Shown: positions 42,039-52,717 of the stretch, one piece after another
Layout: every line of letters begins with the position of its first letter
Numbering within the stretch: position 1 is the first letter of the stretch
Assembly (NCBI GenBank): GCA_024637045.1
Contig: JAGXFX010000009.1
Location: 172,260 to 236,259 of the forward strand
Direction: 5' to 3'
Length of the DNA stretch: 64,000 nt
Origin: Soehngenia sp.
GTDB taxonomy: Bacteria; Bacillota; Clostridia; Tissierellales; Tissierellaceae
Notes under the pieces: model-generated
The model's database searches: none
Seen by the model: the letters and a program-made list of their open reading frames with translations, nothing else
Told to the model about the DNA's origin: nothing
Program-made: the position numbers and the translations under genes

Positions 42039-43175
42039 ATGAGAGGACGAAAGATACTGATTTTGTTTACAGCATTCCTGATGGTCTTCTTGACTGTTGT
42101 TCAGGCAAGTGGACAATCTGTTGACGCGTTGAAAAAGCAACAGGAGCAGATTCAAAATCAGATAGAACAAACAAAAAAAGAGATTGCCAATATGCAGGGC
42201 CAGAGCAAGGAGATAGACAACCAGATTAAAGAAATAGACTTGAAGGTAGCCAATGCTGCATCAGAAATTGAAAGTGTCGAAAAGGATATTGAAATTATAA
42301 ATTTAAATATTGATATTACAATGGAAGAGCTTTTGACAGCAGAGAAGAACATCGAGGAAAGACTCGATACATTCAATCAGCGACTAAGGGTAATGTATAA
42401 GAATGGGAACACAGGATATTTGGAAGTACTCCTATCATCTGGCAATATAAAGGATTTTCTTTCAAGACAAGAGATGATACAGTCCATAGCAGAGTATGAT
42501 AAAGAGCTTATAAAGTATATGAAGGAACAAAGAGATATTATCGAGGAAAAGAAAGTTGAGATGGAAGGCCAAAGAGCTTCATTGGAGGTTACAAGGTCGA
42601 AACTTGAATCGAGAAAAAGGGATATGGAAAAAGTCAGCCGTGAAAAAGAGAATCTGATGGGAAGGCTGCAACAAAACATAAAGTCATATGAGTCAGAGTA
42701 TGACAAACTCAACGAGTTTGCAAAAGAAATTGAAACCAAAATAGTAAAGCTTCAGAGAAATTCAGGACCATATTCTGGAGGAAAGATGGACTGGCCAGTG
42801 CCAGGGCAAAGTAGAATAAGTTCTCCTTATGGTTACAGAATTCATCCAATATTCAAGGTTAAGAAGCTTCATACAGGTATAGATATTCCAGCACCAACAG
42901 GAACACCAATAACAGCAGCGGCTGCTGGAACTGTAATTTACAGTGACTGGCTTGGTGGCTATGGCAAGGTAGTCATGTTGGATCACGGTGGTGGCATTGT
43001 AACGTTATATGCACATAACTCATCTGTTGTGGTTTCCGAAGGACAGACAGTGGCAAGGGGAGCAACTGTATCAAAAGCAGGAAGTACAGGAAACTCAACT
43101 GGACCACATCTACATTTTGAGGTAAGAAAAAATGGATCATATGTGGATCCAATTCCTTGGTTAAGAGGAAATTAA
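42039..43175 (+). CDS. Secreted coiled-coil M23 peptidase (EnvC/PcsB-like FtsEX effector)
   Basis: A 378-residue exported murein hydrolase. Signal peptide (residues 1-~24), a long coiled coil (~28-240, rich in Gln, Lys and Glu, with a break near MYKNGNTGYLEVLLSSGNI) and a C-terminal LytM/M23 domain. Zinc ligands are complete: HTGIDIPAPTGTP (His and Asp) and PHLHFEVRKNG (H-x-H). Unlike degenerate activators such as EnvC it therefore looks catalytically able. Position directly after ftsEX and the domain order mark it as the hydrolase they control. A terminator follows. Confidence 0.93.
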   Translation: MRGRKILILFTAFLMVFLTVVQASGQSVDALKKQQEQIQNQIEQTKKEIANMQGQSKEIDNQIKEIDLKVANAASEIESVEKDIEIINLNIDITMEELLTAEKNIEERLDTFNQRLRVMYKNGNTGYLEVLLSSGNIKDFLSRQEMIQSIAEYDKELIKYMKEQRDIIEEKKVEMEGQRASLEVTRSKLESRKRDMEKVSREKENLMGRLQQNIKSYESEYDKLNEFAKEIETKIVKLQRNSGPYSGGKMDWPVPGQSRISSPYGYRIHPIFKVKKLHTGIDIPAPTGTPITAAAAGTVIYSDWLGGYGKVVMLDHGGGIVTLYAHNSSVVVSEGQTVARGATVSKAGSTGNSTGPHLHFEVRKNGSYVDPIPWLRGN

Positions 43176-43177
43176 TT

Positions 43178-43202
43178 AGAGGAGAGAAATCTCCTCTTTT
43201 TT
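43178..43202 (+). terminator. Intrinsic terminator after the M23 gene
   Basis: An 8-bp stem AGAGGAGA/TCTCCTCT with a GAAA tetraloop and trailing T. Confidence 0.85.
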
Positions 43203-43271
43203 AGTTGAAGACTAAATAATAGTATTACCATTATTTAATATGCTTGTTATCTTAGAAATAGAGGTGTAGAA

Positions 43272-44492
43272 ATGTCAAAGAAAAAAATGCTTGTAATTTT
43301 TGTTGTACTGTTATTAATCACAAATCTTGCAACTTTGGTTATTGGAAATTTTATATCAGTTGCCATGGGAAACAGGGTTGTAATTCAAAAAGAAGAATAT
43401 GAAACATTAAGTCAGTTGTATGAAGACAACTCAAAAATCCTTCAAATCAAAAATGTAATTGATGAAATGTACCTTTGGGAGGTAGAAGATCTGGAACTGT
43501 TAGATGGACAACTCAAGGGAATGGTGGATTCATTGGGTGATCCCTACTCTATTTATATGACCCAAAATGAATACGAGAGTTTCAACATGGGAACGGATGG
43601 AATCTACGGTGGGATTGGAATAATCGTCACACCTGAAGAGGATGGATTTATAACCGTTGTTTCTCCGATAGAGGGTACACCGGGTGAAAGAGCAGGAATC
43701 AGAACAGGTGACAAGATTATTAAAGTTGAAGGTAAGGAATACTTTTCTGATACCATGGATGAAGCTGTAAGTATAATGCGGGGAGAAGCAGATACTGAAG
43801 TTGTTATTACAATTATGAGAAAAGACAAGGAAGGTAATACTGAAACTTTTGATATCAAGATTACAAGGGAAATCATTAGACTCGAGTCAGTAAAAAGCGA
43901 AATAATCCAGGACGATATCGGATATATAAGACTTACAGCCTTTGACAATCTGACATACGAAGATTTTAAGAAGGCATTGATGGATGTTCAATCCAATGGT
44001 GCAAAAGGACTTGTTCTGGACCTTAGGAGTAATCCAGGTGGGTTGTTGAATGTAAGTGTAGATATAGCTGATGAACTCCTTGGAGAAGCCACAGTGGTAT
44101 ACACAGAAGATAAAAATGAAAATAGGCAATACGAAAAGTCAGACAGCAAGATGGTGGATCTTCCACTTGTTGTCCTAGTAAATGAGGGCAGTGCCAGTGC
44201 ATCAGAAATTTTGGCAGGAGCAATAAGAGACAACAATAGAGGTACACTAGTAGGAACAACAACATTTGGAAAGGGTTTGGTTCAAAGAATTAAAGACTTA
44301 CCAGATGGATCTGGAATCAAACTGACGGTAGCAGAATATTTTACCCCCGATGGAACGAATATTCACGGCATAGGAATTGAACCTGATGTAGTTGTGGAAT
44401 TGGATGAAGATGTTGAAGGAATTGGACTAGATTACCTGGAGCAGGATAATCAAATTAAGAAGGCAATTGAGGTTTTAAGAGAAGAGATGTAG
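43272..44492 (+). CDS. C-terminal processing peptidase (S41, CtpA/CtpB type)
   Basis: A 406-residue membrane-anchored serine protease. One N-terminal helix (LVIFVVLLLITNLATLVIG), a PDZ domain (residues ~95-190, GGIGIIVTPEEDGFITVVSP, AGIRTGDKIIKVEG) and the S41 core: LVLDLRSNPGGLLNVSVDIA, the catalytic Ser in NEGSASASEILAGAI and Lys in TFGKGLVQ. It acts outside the membrane, trimming exported proteins; next to FtsEX-hydrolase genes it may control the hydrolase. Own ribosome site AGAGGTG. Confidence 0.94.
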   Translation: MSKKKMLVIFVVLLLITNLATLVIGNFISVAMGNRVVIQKEEYETLSQLYEDNSKILQIKNVIDEMYLWEVEDLELLDGQLKGMVDSLGDPYSIYMTQNEYESFNMGTDGIYGGIGIIVTPEEDGFITVVSPIEGTPGERAGIRTGDKIIKVEGKEYFSDTMDEAVSIMRGEADTEVVITIMRKDKEGNTETFDIKITREIIRLESVKSEIIQDDIGYIRLTAFDNLTYEDFKKALMDVQSNGAKGLVLDLRSNPGGLLNVSVDIADELLGEATVVYTEDKNENRQYEKSDSKMVDLPLVVLVNEGSASASEILAGAIRDNNRGTLVGTTTFGKGLVQRIKDLPDGSGIKLTVAEYFTPDGTNIHGIGIEPDVVVELDEDVEGIGLDYLEQDNQIKKAIEVLREEM

Positions 44493-44495
44493 ATA

Positions 44496-44527
44496 AAAAA
44501 GTAGATAGCCCGAGCTATCTACTTTTT
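44496..44527. terminator. Bidirectional intrinsic terminator
   Basis: A 13-bp stem (44496-44508 with 44515-44527) around CCCGAG, A-rich on one side and T-rich on the other. The minus-strand lipoprotein gene has its stop inside the stem. Confidence 0.9.
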
Positions 44528-46086
44528 AAATCTGATAAATCCATTGAGTATATTATTTCTAAAATATTAGAATTATAGGTAATAGAAGGATTTGCATAAA
44601 TCGTATCTGTCTTTACATCCAAGTATATTCTGTTGGTATTGATATTACCAAGTGATCTAAGCTCCAGAGTTTCAAAATTTAGAATATGAGCCCCAAAGTT
44701 ATTATTGCCGGGAAGCTTTTCTACAACAAGAATTTCAGTGTCTGAAATTCTGCCTGTGTTGACTACATCAAATCTGGTTTCATATACAGTTTCCAAAGTT
44801 TCAAGGTTGAATAAATGAAGTCTATTTGTAGTTGAACTGTCGTCATTTCTAAGATGCATTCCAAGATTTTCATTTAAAATCTTGGGATTGAATCCGTCGT
44901 CCACGAATCTTAGCCCATTTCTGCCATCTGAAAGCAGTATTCTGTTATTTGATCTATTGCTTATAAATTCTGATGCAAGGATTACATCATCCATTGTACT
45001 GAAAGTGTCGAGATTCATCATAAAAGTATGAGTCGCTGTTAGTATGTTATTCTGGATATTATATGAGAAAATTTGTGTCTGATTGTCAGTAAATTTCGCA
45101 AGGACTTGTATTTCAAGATCATCCTTCCAGGAGATCTGTTCGGGAATAAGATCCATGCCCGTACCTATTCGGACTGCTCTTTTGTCATCTATGGAAATCG
45201 TATAAGCAGTAGCTTTTTCATCATCTTCTTCGAGCAGTGCTATTTTTAAACCATCAGGGCTAAGTTGCGCCGATGTAATCAATGATAATGTTTTGTAAAT
45301 ATCCATCTTGTCACCTGATATAAAATTGTAGTACCACAATTCATCTTTACTGCTATCCGAATTTCTAATGGAGTAAAGGATTGCTTTCCCAGGCACAAAA
45401 TCCAGAATGCTGCCATGATCAAAATATGCTGATATGAGAGCCTTTGATGATTCCACAACTTCTCCGTTTTTGGCACTTACCTTCAGCCTGAGATTAATAA
45501 GAGGAATTTCAAGGTTCTCAGTATCGTAGATGTTCTTGTACTCTATAACCCATAGGGGTCCTTTTTCCTCCTGAATAAGTCTTATGGAAGGAGATCCATC
45601 TGTAGATATTTTATAATCAGATTTGACCTTTTTAATAACATCAACTATCCCATGATTTACATTTACAGGGGTGAAGTTTTCATTTGCTATACTAAATTTC
45701 ATTGATTCCGCTTCGGATGGTGTTACATTTGAAAGCAAAACAGTTATTTGGGGTATAACTAATTCTGCAGAAGAGTAAGAGCTATTTACAAGGTGAATAT
45801 TGAAGACTCCATCAACCTCTTCAATTTTTGATACCTCCATACCAGTGCTTTTGACTATTCCCGGGGATACCAATAAACGTAAATTATTGTTTTTTCTGGA
45901 GAGCTCAATCCTAGGTTCAGTATTCTGAAAACCTTGGGATAAAACCACCTGTTCTACATTGAATTCCGGATCTATTTCAATATTTTGTCCCTGTACAGGG
46001 TTTGATTCCCTAAGGAATGGGAAAGAACAGCCGGATATGAAAATTATAGATAAAATAATCAGCAAAAACGTGTTGTTACGCTTCAT
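44515..46086 (-). CDS. Lipoprotein with C-terminal beta-propeller-like region, function unknown
   Basis: A 523-residue predicted lipoprotein: signal peptide with lipobox SGC (cysteine about residue 20). Residues ~40-215 form a beta-rich N-terminal domain with a conserved-looking amino-acid-signature (VSPGIVKSTGMEVSKIEEVD). From ~225 come repeated blade-like units: GKAILYSIRNSDSSKDELWY, AQLSPDGLKIALLEEDDEKA (a classic TolB/WD 'SPDG..IA' strand), then RLHLFNLETLETVYETRF. It is probably an extracytoplasmic propeller for protein or glycan binding. Divergent from uvrB and convergent with ctp; no named family recognised. Confidence 0.75.
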   Translation of the reverse strand: MKRNNTFLLIILSIIFISGCSFPFLRESNPVQGQNIEIDPEFNVEQVVLSQGFQNTEPRIELSRKNNNLRLLVSPGIVKSTGMEVSKIEEVDGVFNIHLVNSSYSSAELVIPQITVLLSNVTPSEAESMKFSIANENFTPVNVNHGIVDVIKKVKSDYKISTDGSPSIRLIQEEKGPLWVIEYKNIYDTENLEIPLINLRLKVSAKNGEVVESSKALISAYFDHGSILDFVPGKAILYSIRNSDSSKDELWYYNFISGDKMDIYKTLSLITSAQLSPDGLKIALLEEDDEKATAYTISIDDKRAVRIGTGMDLIPEQISWKDDLEIQVLAKFTDNQTQIFSYNIQNNILTATHTFMMNLDTFSTMDDVILASEFISNRSNNRILLSDGRNGLRFVDDGFNPKILNENLGMHLRNDDSSTTNRLHLFNLETLETVYETRFDVVNTGRISDTEILVVEKLPGNNNFGAHILNFETLELRSLGNINTNRIYLDVKTDTIYANPSITYNSNILEIIYSMDLSDLKSR

Positions 46087-46188
46087 TGTGGTTTCGCCTC
46101 CTCTAAATAATTTTACATTACCAAAGCGTTTTCCACAAGCTAATAATTACAGTGGATTTTTTAATTCAAAAAGTATATCATATAAAGA

Positions 46189-46200
46189 GAACAAGTGTTC
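46189..46200 (+). promoter_or_regulatory. LexA (SOS) box upstream of uvrBA
   Basis: A perfect palindrome GAACAAGTGTTC, 17 bp before the uvrB start and just after TATAAA, where bound LexA would block transcription. It is identical to the box at 277-288. Confidence 0.85.
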
Positions 46201-46217
46201 AGGAATGAGGTGCAATT

Positions 46218-48191
46218 ATGAGTGAGTTTAAAATAGAATCATCATATAAGCCAACAGGCGATCAGCCCGAGGCGATTAGATTATTGGTAGAAGGCCTGAA
46301 GAAAGGGAATAAACACCAGGTATTGCTGGGAGTTACAGGTTCAGGAAAGACATTTACCATGGCAAATGTAATTGAAACAGTTCAAAGACCTACTCTTGTT
46401 ATTGCACATAACAAGACACTGGCTTACCAGCTTGCCAGTGAGTTCAAGGAGTTTTTCCCCGAAAGTGCCGTTGAGTATTTTGTGAGTTATTATGACTACT
46501 ATCAACCTGAGGCATATGTGCCCCAGACTGACACATATATCGAAAAGGACTCATCGATAAATGATGAGATCGATAAATTGAGGCACTCAGCTACAATGTC
46601 TCTTTTCGAAAGAAGAGATGTTATTATTGTAGCATCAGTATCTTGCATATATGGACTTGGGGATCCAATTGATTATGAGAATCTGGTCGTGTCAATTAGA
46701 CCAGGCATGCTTAAGGATAGAGACCAGATCATGCGCAAACTTGTGGACATACAGTATGTCAGAAATGATATCAACTTTGAAAGGGGAACCTTCAGGGTAA
46801 GAGGAGACATCCTGGAAATTTTTCCAGCCTCATCCTCAGAGAATACCCTGAGAGTTGAATTTTTTGGTGACGAGATTGACAGGATAACAGAGGTAAATCA
46901 TATAACCGGTGAAGTAATCGGGTACAGGAACCACGTATCCATATTTCCTGCTTCCCACTTTGCAACAACTTCTGAAAAAGTTGAAAAGGCAATTGTCAGC
47001 ATCGAGGAGGAACTTGAGGAAAGACTTAAAGATCTGAGGGATAGGGACAAACTGGTGGAAGCTCAGAGACTGGAACAAAGAACAAGATACGATCTGGAAA
47101 TGCTAAGGGAGATGGGATTCTGTTCAGGAATTGAAAATTACTCCAGGCATCTTAGCGACAGACCACCTGGAAGCAAGCCATATACATTGATGGATTATTT
47201 TCCGGACGATTTTTTGGTAATAGTCGATGAATCCCATGTTTCAATTCCACAGATTAGAGGAATGCATGCAGGAGACAAGTCCAGAAAAACTACTTTGGTA
47301 GATTATGGATTCAGACTTCCATCTGCGTTGGATAACCGACCTTTAAGGTTTGATGAATTTGAAGACATGATAAATCAAATTGTTTATACATCAGCTACAC
47401 CTGGTCCTTATGAACTGGGAAAAACCGACCAGCTAGTTGAGCAGATTATACGTCCGACAGGACTACTCGACCCTGTGATTGAAGTCAGGCCAACTGAACA
47501 CCAGATTGACGACTTGTTGACTGAAATCAGAAAAGTTGCTGCAAGGGGAGAAAGAACCCTTGTAACTACACTTACGAAGAGAATGTCTGAAGACCTCACA
47601 AAATATTTCAAGGAAGTAGGCATAAAAGTAACATATCTGCACTCTGATGTGCATACAATTGAAAGAATGGAGATAATAAGGGACCTTAGACTAGGTAAAT
47701 ACGATGTTTTAGTTGGAATAAACCTTCTAAGGGAAGGACTTGACTTGCCAGAGGTGTCTCTGGTCGCTATTCTTGATGCAGACAAGGAAGGATTTTTAAG
47801 AAGTGAGACAGCCATGGTACAGACAATTGGTCGTGCAGCAAGACATATTGAAGGCAAGGTAATAATGTATGCTGATAAAATCACAGGTTCCATGCAACGA
47901 GCAATAAATGAGACAGACAGACGTAGGACGATACAGGCAGATTCCAACCGGGAAAATAATATAACACCGAAATCTATCATCAAGGATGTAAGAAATATTA
48001 TCGAAGCAACCATGGCAGCAGAAGACCTGGTAGAATATGATGAGGATTTATCAGTTGAGGAATTGGAGGCAATTATCCTGGGAATGGAAAGTGCCATGCT
48101 TATAGCAGCAGAATCCTTGGAATTTGAGAAAGCGGCGGAATTAAGAGATAAAGTAATTCAAATGAAGAAGAAGTACGGAGGAAAAAATTAA
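46218..48191 (+). CDS. uvrB: Excinuclease ABC subunit B
   Basis: A 657-residue helicase-like damage-verification subunit of nucleotide excision repair. Walker [13 protein letters not shown] near residue 38, [20 protein letters not shown] (the beta-hairpin that probes DNA), [10 protein letters not shown] with the DEAD-box-like [23 protein letters not shown] and QTIGRAARH motifs, and a C-terminal UVR domain ([11 protein letters not shown]) that contacts UvrC. Complete. First gene of a uvrB-uvrA-SRAP operon behind a LexA box. Confidence 0.97.
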   Translation: MSEFKIESSYKPTGDQPEAIRLLVEGLKKGNKHQVLLGVTGSGKTFTMANVIETVQRPTLVIAHNKTLAYQLASEFKEFFPESAVEYFVSYYDYYQPEAYVPQTDTYIEKDSSINDEIDKLRHSATMSLFERRDVIIVASVSCIYGLGDPIDYENLVVSIRPGMLKDRDQIMRKLVDIQYVRNDINFERGTFRVRGDILEIFPASSSENTLRVEFFGDEIDRITEVNHITGEVIGYRNHVSIFPASHFATTSEKVEKAIVSIEEELEERLKDLRDRDKLVEAQRLEQRTRYDLEMLREMGFCSGIENYSRHLSDRPPGSKPYTLMDYFPDDFLVIVDESHVSIPQIRGMHAGDKSRKTTLVDYGFRLPSALDNRPLRFDEFEDMINQIVYTSATPGPYELGKTDQLVEQIIRPTGLLDPVIEVRPTEHQIDDLLTEIRKVAARGERTLVTTLTKRMSEDLTKYFKEVGIKVTYLHSDVHTIERMEIIRDLRLGKYDVLVGINLLREGLDLPEVSLVAILDADKEGFLRSETAMVQTIGRAARHIEGKVIMYADKITGSMQRAINETDRRRTIQADSNRENNITPKSIIKDVRNIIEATMAAEDLVEYDEDLSVEELEAIILGMESAMLIAAESLEFEKAAELRDKVIQMKKKYGGKN

Positions 48192-48192
48192 A

Positions 48193-51018
48193 ATGACTAG
48201 AGATAAGATTGTAATTAAGGGAGCCAAGGTTCATAATCTGAAGAATGTCAGCCTTGAGCTACCAAGAGATAAATTCATAGTTTTTACAGGATTGAGTGGT
48301 TCAGGAAAATCATCACTTGCCTTTGATACCATATATGCTGAGGGACAAAGAAGATACGTTGAGTCCTTGTCCAGTTATGCAAGACAGTTTTTGGGGCAGA
48401 TGGACAAACCGGATGTGGAATATATTGAAGGTTTGTCACCATCAATATCAATAGATCAAAAGACAACATCAAAGAATCCCAGGTCAACTGTTGGAACAGT
48501 TACAGAGATCTACGACTACCTTAGACTGCTTTTTGCAAGAATAGGTACGCCATATTGTCCGCACTGCGGAAAGGAAATCACAAGTCAGACTGTTGACCAG
48601 ATGGTCGACCACGTAATGGAACTTGAGGAAAGAACCAGAATTCAGGTGTTGGCACCCCTGGTAAGGGGTAAGAAGGGTGAGCACACAAAGCTGATCAAGC
48701 AGATAAAAAAAGACGGATATGTCAGAATGATGATTGATGATGAAATGGTCGATCTGGATGACGATATAAAACTGGACAAAAACAAGCACCATACCCTGGA
48801 AGTTGTAGTAGACAGACTAATTGTCAGAGAAGGAATTGAAGGAAGGCTGTCTGATTCCATCGAATCTGCCCTTAAACTGGGGGAAGGTCTCTTAAATGTA
48901 GATATAGTTGATGGAGACAGACTTACCTTTAGCCAAAAACTGTCATGTCCGGATTGCAATATTTCCATTGAAGAAATTTCTCCAAGGATGTTTTCTTTTA
49001 ACAGCCCTTTTGGTATGTGTCCTGTTTGTAACGGTCTGGGATTTCACAAGGAAATTGATGTAGATCTTGTAATTCCCAACAAAAGCATAAGCATAGATGG
49101 CGGAGCCCTTGCTCCTTATGGGAAAATTGGAGAAGACACTTACTATTATCAAATTTTCAAGACTATTGCAGCAGACAATGGATATAGTCTGGACCAGCCA
49201 GTATCAGAGGCACCAGCAAAATTCATGGATGAGCTTTTGTACGGGACTAAAAGAAAAATCAAGTTTGCCTTCTTAAGTCACTTTGACGATACTGGAAAAA
49301 GAGAATACGAGGGAAAATTTGAGGGTATATTGAACAACCTCGAAAGAAGATACAAGGAAACCCACTCTGATTATATGAGAAACAAGTTGGATGATTATAT
49401 GGCGGAAAGTCCTTGCTCATCCTGTGGTGGAAAAAGGTTGAAGGAAGAAGTATTGTCAATTAAAGTAAACGGTCTTAATATTTCCGAGATTACTGATATG
49501 CCGGTGGTTAAATCATTGCAGCTCTTTGAACATATTCAACTGACGGAAAAGCAGCAGATCATCGGAGACCAGATTTTAAAGGAGATTAAGGAAAGACTGA
49601 GCTTCCTCAAAAATGTCGGTCTGGAGTACCTTACACTTTCTAGAATGGCTGGAACACTTTCAGGTGGAGAGTCCCAGAGAATTAGATTGGCTACCCAGAT
49701 AGGTTCAAGTCTTGTGGGGGTTGTCTATGTACTTGATGAACCAAGTATCGGGTTGCATCAAAGAGATAACTCTAAGCTGCTAGCAGCCTTGAGAAGACTG
49801 ACTGATATTGGAAATACACTTATTGTCGTGGAGCATGATGAGGAAACAATGCATATGGCGGATCATATAGTGGACATTGGACCAGGAGCTGGAATTCACG
49901 GTGGAGAAATTGTAGCTGAAGGTACAGCCAGGGATATAATGGACAATCCAAGATCCATAACAGGAAAGTATTTGTCAGGGAAGCTAAGAATCGAAGTACC
50001 TGAATATAGAAAACCTACCAATGGGAAATGGCTCCAGGTAAAGGGGGCAGCTGTCAATAATCTAAAGGGTATTGATATCAAAATACCACTTGGATTAATG
50101 ACATGTGTTACAGGCGTATCAGGTTCAGGCAAGAGTTCGCTTGTAAACCAGATTATATACAAGTCACTTGCAAACAAATTAAACAGTGCAAAGATAAGAC
50201 CCGGGAAGCACGAGGAATTGCTTGGTTTGGAGTATCTGGACAAGGTCATTGAAATAGACCAGAATCCAATAGGAAGAACACCAAGATCAAATCCTGCAAC
50301 CTATACAGGACTATTTGACCATATAAGAGATGTTTTTGCCATGACCAATGAATCCAAGATGCGAGGATACAAGAAAGGGCGATTCAGCTTTAACGTTAAA
50401 GGAGGAAGGTGTGAGGCTTGCAAGGGAGATGGAATCCTTAAAGTTGAGATGCACTTTCTGCCGGATGTATACGTACCCTGCGAGGTGTGCAAGGGGAAAC
50501 GATACAACAGAGAGACTCTTCAGGTCAAATACAAGGACAAGACGATATCAGACGTTCTAGATATGACTGTAGAAGAAGGACTGGAGTTCTTTAAGAACCT
50601 GCCAAAAATAAAAAGAAAGCTTCAGACCTTGTACGATGTTGGTCTTGGATATATAAAAATCGGACAGCCATCCACAGAACTCTCAGGTGGAGAAGCTCAG
50701 AGGGTAAAGCTCGCAACAGAACTTTCAAAAAGAGCAACAGGAAAGACAGTATATATACTTGATGAACCGACAACCGGTCTTCATACAGCTGATATTCACA
50801 AGTTGGTTAATGTTTTGAATCAGTTGGTTGAGGGAGATAACACCGTAATAATAATAGAGCACAACCTTGATGTCATAAAGACTGCGGATTATATAATAGA
50901 CCTTGGACCTGAAGGCGGGGACAAAGGTGGATTTGTGGTTGCTACTGGAACCCCTGAGGAGGTTAGCCAATGCCAGGAATCCTATACTGGTCAATTTCTG
51001 AAGAAGATTTTGTCTTAA
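48193..51018 (+). CDS. uvrA: Excinuclease ABC subunit A
   Basis: A 941-residue damage-recognition ATPase with two ABC modules. First Walker [21 protein letters not shown], second [15 protein letters not shown], signatures [12 protein letters not shown] and [12 protein letters not shown]. Zinc modules: [12 protein letters not shown]...CPVC (near residues 252-280) and CEAC...CEVC (near 738-765). Full length. It starts one base after the uvrB stop, so the two are translated together. Confidence 0.98.
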   Translation: MTRDKIVIKGAKVHNLKNVSLELPRDKFIVFTGLSGSGKSSLAFDTIYAEGQRRYVESLSSYARQFLGQMDKPDVEYIEGLSPSISIDQKTTSKNPRSTVGTVTEIYDYLRLLFARIGTPYCPHCGKEITSQTVDQMVDHVMELEERTRIQVLAPLVRGKKGEHTKLIKQIKKDGYVRMMIDDEMVDLDDDIKLDKNKHHTLEVVVDRLIVREGIEGRLSDSIESALKLGEGLLNVDIVDGDRLTFSQKLSCPDCNISIEEISPRMFSFNSPFGMCPVCNGLGFHKEIDVDLVIPNKSISIDGGALAPYGKIGEDTYYYQIFKTIAADNGYSLDQPVSEAPAKFMDELLYGTKRKIKFAFLSHFDDTGKREYEGKFEGILNNLERRYKETHSDYMRNKLDDYMAESPCSSCGGKRLKEEVLSIKVNGLNISEITDMPVVKSLQLFEHIQLTEKQQIIGDQILKEIKERLSFLKNVGLEYLTLSRMAGTLSGGESQRIRLATQIGSSLVGVVYVLDEPSIGLHQRDNSKLLAALRRLTDIGNTLIVVEHDEETMHMADHIVDIGPGAGIHGGEIVAEGTARDIMDNPRSITGKYLSGKLRIEVPEYRKPTNGKWLQVKGAAVNNLKGIDIKIPLGLMTCVTGVSGSGKSSLVNQIIYKSLANKLNSAKIRPGKHEELLGLEYLDKVIEIDQNPIGRTPRSNPATYTGLFDHIRDVFAMTNESKMRGYKKGRFSFNVKGGRCEACKGDGILKVEMHFLPDVYVPCEVCKGKRYNRETLQVKYKDKTISDVLDMTVEEGLEFFKNLPKIKRKLQTLYDVGLGYIKIGQPSTELSGGEAQRVKLATELSKRATGKTVYILDEPTTGLHTADIHKLVNVLNQLVEGDNTVIIIEHNLDVIKTADYIIDLGPEGGDKGGFVVATGTPEEVSQCQESYTGQFLKKILS

Positions 51019-51033
51019 GACGAGGAGGCTACC

Positions 51034-51618
51034 ATGTGTGGAAGATATGCACTTGATGCGGACATCGATGAACTGATTGAGAGATACAAAGCGATTGTTG
51101 CAGAAAGGGAGATCGGTTCCTCAAAGGAAATATTTCCAACAAATAATCAAGCAATAGTTGTGGATGGAAATGGGAGACAAATAAAAACTGCAGTATGGGG
51201 ATTCGCACCTCATTTTGCAAAACGACCATTGATCAATGCCAGAGGTGAAACAGTCTACCAAAAGCCTACATTCAGGCAGGCGTTCTATACCGGCAGATGT
51301 ATTGTACCGGCTACAAGCTTTTTTGAATGGGAGAAGGTTGATGACAAGAAAATCAAGAGAAGAATTTCTGTTGAAGATTCTAGAATTTTCTCCATGGCCG
51401 GTCTGGTAAGCATATTTAAGGACAAGGAAGGGAATCCCTTTGAAGCATATACAATAGTTACAACATCTGCAAATGATCAGATGAAATCGATACACGATAG
51501 AATGCCAGTAATACTGGATAAAGAGAAGGAAGGACTATGGCTTGACAATAGCCATAAGAACATTGAAGATATAAAGAATTTGCTCTTTCCAACAGAGCTA
51601 AATCTTCAAATCGAATAA
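51034..51618 (+). CDS. SRAP/YedK (HMCES-like) abasic-site protein
   Basis: A 194-residue SOS-response-associated protein. The N-terminus MCGRYALDADIDELI has the catalytic Cys2, which becomes terminal after Met removal and crosslinks to abasic sites in single-stranded DNA. The other active-site positions are visible: Asn in INARGETVYQKPTFRQA, Glu in SFFEWEK and His in HDRMPVIL. It follows uvrA by 15 bp behind a GAGGAGG site, giving a LexA-linked operon for excision repair plus abasic-site shielding. Confidence 0.95.
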   Translation: MCGRYALDADIDELIERYKAIVAEREIGSSKEIFPTNNQAIVVDGNGRQIKTAVWGFAPHFAKRPLINARGETVYQKPTFRQAFYTGRCIVPATSFFEWEKVDDKKIKRRISVEDSRIFSMAGLVSIFKDKEGNPFEAYTIVTTSANDQMKSIHDRMPVILDKEKEGLWLDNSHKNIEDIKNLLFPTELNLQIE

Positions 51619-51634
51619 GTTAATTAAATAACGC

Positions 51635-51663
51635 TTGATTTTTATTTTCCCATGGAATATAAT
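51635..51663 (+). promoter_or_regulatory. Promoter of the amino acid ABC operon
   Basis: TTGATT (51635-51640), a 17-bp spacer and a perfect TATAAT (51658-51663). The transcript would begin near 51670 and include a short open frame before the binding-protein gene. Confidence 0.75.
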
Positions 51664-51704
51664 TAGTTTCATATTAAAATTTGACTAAGGAGGTCTTAAT
51701 CTTG

Positions 51705-51797
51705 ATGATTCTAAATCTGATCAAGAGCCAACGGAAGTATGGTTCACTAAACATGGACAAGACTTCCAAAGCTCTAAGGAAATCCTCACTATTATAA
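51705..51797 (+). CDS. 30-residue open frame in the leader of the ABC operon
   Basis: An AAGGAGG ribosome site (51687-51693) precedes an in-frame TTG-ATG (51702-51707). The frame runs 30 codons from the ATG, with Lys/Ser-rich text (starts MILNLIKSQRKYGSL, ends LRKSSLL), and stops 35 bp before the binding-protein gene. It might be a leader peptide or a small protein; no homologue is recognised and no attenuator hairpin follows it. Confidence 0.4.
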   Translation: MILNLIKSQRKYGSLNMDKTSKALRKSSLL

Positions 51798-51832
51798 GCC
51801 AGAAAACTTAAATATAATAGGAGGAATACAAA

Positions 51833-52633
51833 ATGAAAAAAAATTTAGCTTTAATCTTAGTGATGGTAATGATGATTATGACTTTGGCAGGTTGTGCAGG
51901 TGGGGAATCAGAAACCCTATCCAAAGTAGAACAGATCAAGTCAGACGGAAAAATTGTACTTGGAACGGCAGCAGATTATCCACCATATGAATTCCATAAG
52001 GAAATAGACGGTCAGGACCAGATTGTAGGCTTTGATATTGAAATAGCTAAAGCTATTGCAGAAGAACTTGGTGTTGAACTTGAAATTGTGGATATGAAAT
52101 TTGAAGGACTTTTACCGGCTCTTGTAACAGATGATATCGATTTTATTATTGCCGGAATGGTTGCCAAAGAAGAAAGAAAGAAAAGCGTTGATTTTTCAAT
52201 ACCTTATTATCAGGCACAGCAGAGAATGATTGTTAAAACAGAAGATTCTGAGACACTAAAAACACCAGATGATTTTGAAGGTATGAAGATTGGAGCTCAG
52301 AAATCAAGTATCCAGGAAGAGATAGCACTGGATAAGTTTGCTTCAGCAGAATATGTAGGTCTTAGTAAAATAACCGATCTTGTTCTTGAATTGAAGAATG
52401 GTACGGTTGATGGAGTTATACTGGTTGAACCAGTAGCCAAAGCCTATGTAAGTCAAAATGATGACCTGTTCCTGGCAGATGAAATACTGGGTCAGGAAGA
52501 TGGAGTTGCTGTAGCAATAAACAAAGGAAACGAAGACTTGGTGCAGGAGATTGACGTGGTACTACAAAGTCTCATGGACGAAGGTATGATAGAGAAATTT
52601 ATCGCTGATGCGACAGTATTGGCAGAAGAATAA
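51833..52633 (+). CDS. Polar amino acid ABC transporter substrate-binding lipoprotein
   Basis: A 266-residue family 3 binding protein. The signal peptide ends in LAGC (Cys near residue 21). VLGTAADYPPYEFHKEIDGQ, IVGFDIEIAKAIAEELGVEL and FDFIIAGMVAKEERKKSVDF-like text are the type 3 SBP signature and ligand pocket. Arg in the KEERKK region and the later Asp (NGTVDGVILVEP) contact the amino acid backbone. The specific ligand (Gln, Glu, Arg, Lys, Cys) is not decidable here. First of three transporter genes. Confidence 0.93.
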   Translation: MKKNLALILVMVMMIMTLAGCAGGESETLSKVEQIKSDGKIVLGTAADYPPYEFHKEIDGQDQIVGFDIEIAKAIAEELGVELEIVDMKFEGLLPALVTDDIDFIIAGMVAKEERKKSVDFSIPYYQAQQRMIVKTEDSETLKTPDDFEGMKIGAQKSSIQEEIALDKFASAEYVGLSKITDLVLELKNGTVDGVILVEPVAKAYVSQNDDLFLADEILGQEDGVAVAINKGNEDLVQEIDVVLQSLMDEGMIEKFIADATVLAEE

Positions 52634-52643
52634 GATATTCCCC

Positions 52644-52675
52644 GGCAAAAGAAAGTTCGCTTTCTTTTGCCTTTT
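52644..52675 (+). terminator. Hairpin between binding-protein and permease genes
   Basis: A 12-bp perfect stem GGCAAAAGAAAG/CTTTCTTTTGCC with a stable TTCG tetraloop, then TTTTATATT. It is expected to reduce read-through into the membrane genes, leaving more binding protein. Confidence 0.85.
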
Positions 52676-52717
52676 ATATTACAAGAAAGAGGGAGTACTC
52701 ATTAAGGAGGAAATCAA

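Noticed and set aside
47408..48097. Long minus-strand frame (229 codons) opposite uvrB
   Set aside because: Serine/isoleucine-rich shadow of the uvrB coding strand, with no ribosome site or recognisable motif.
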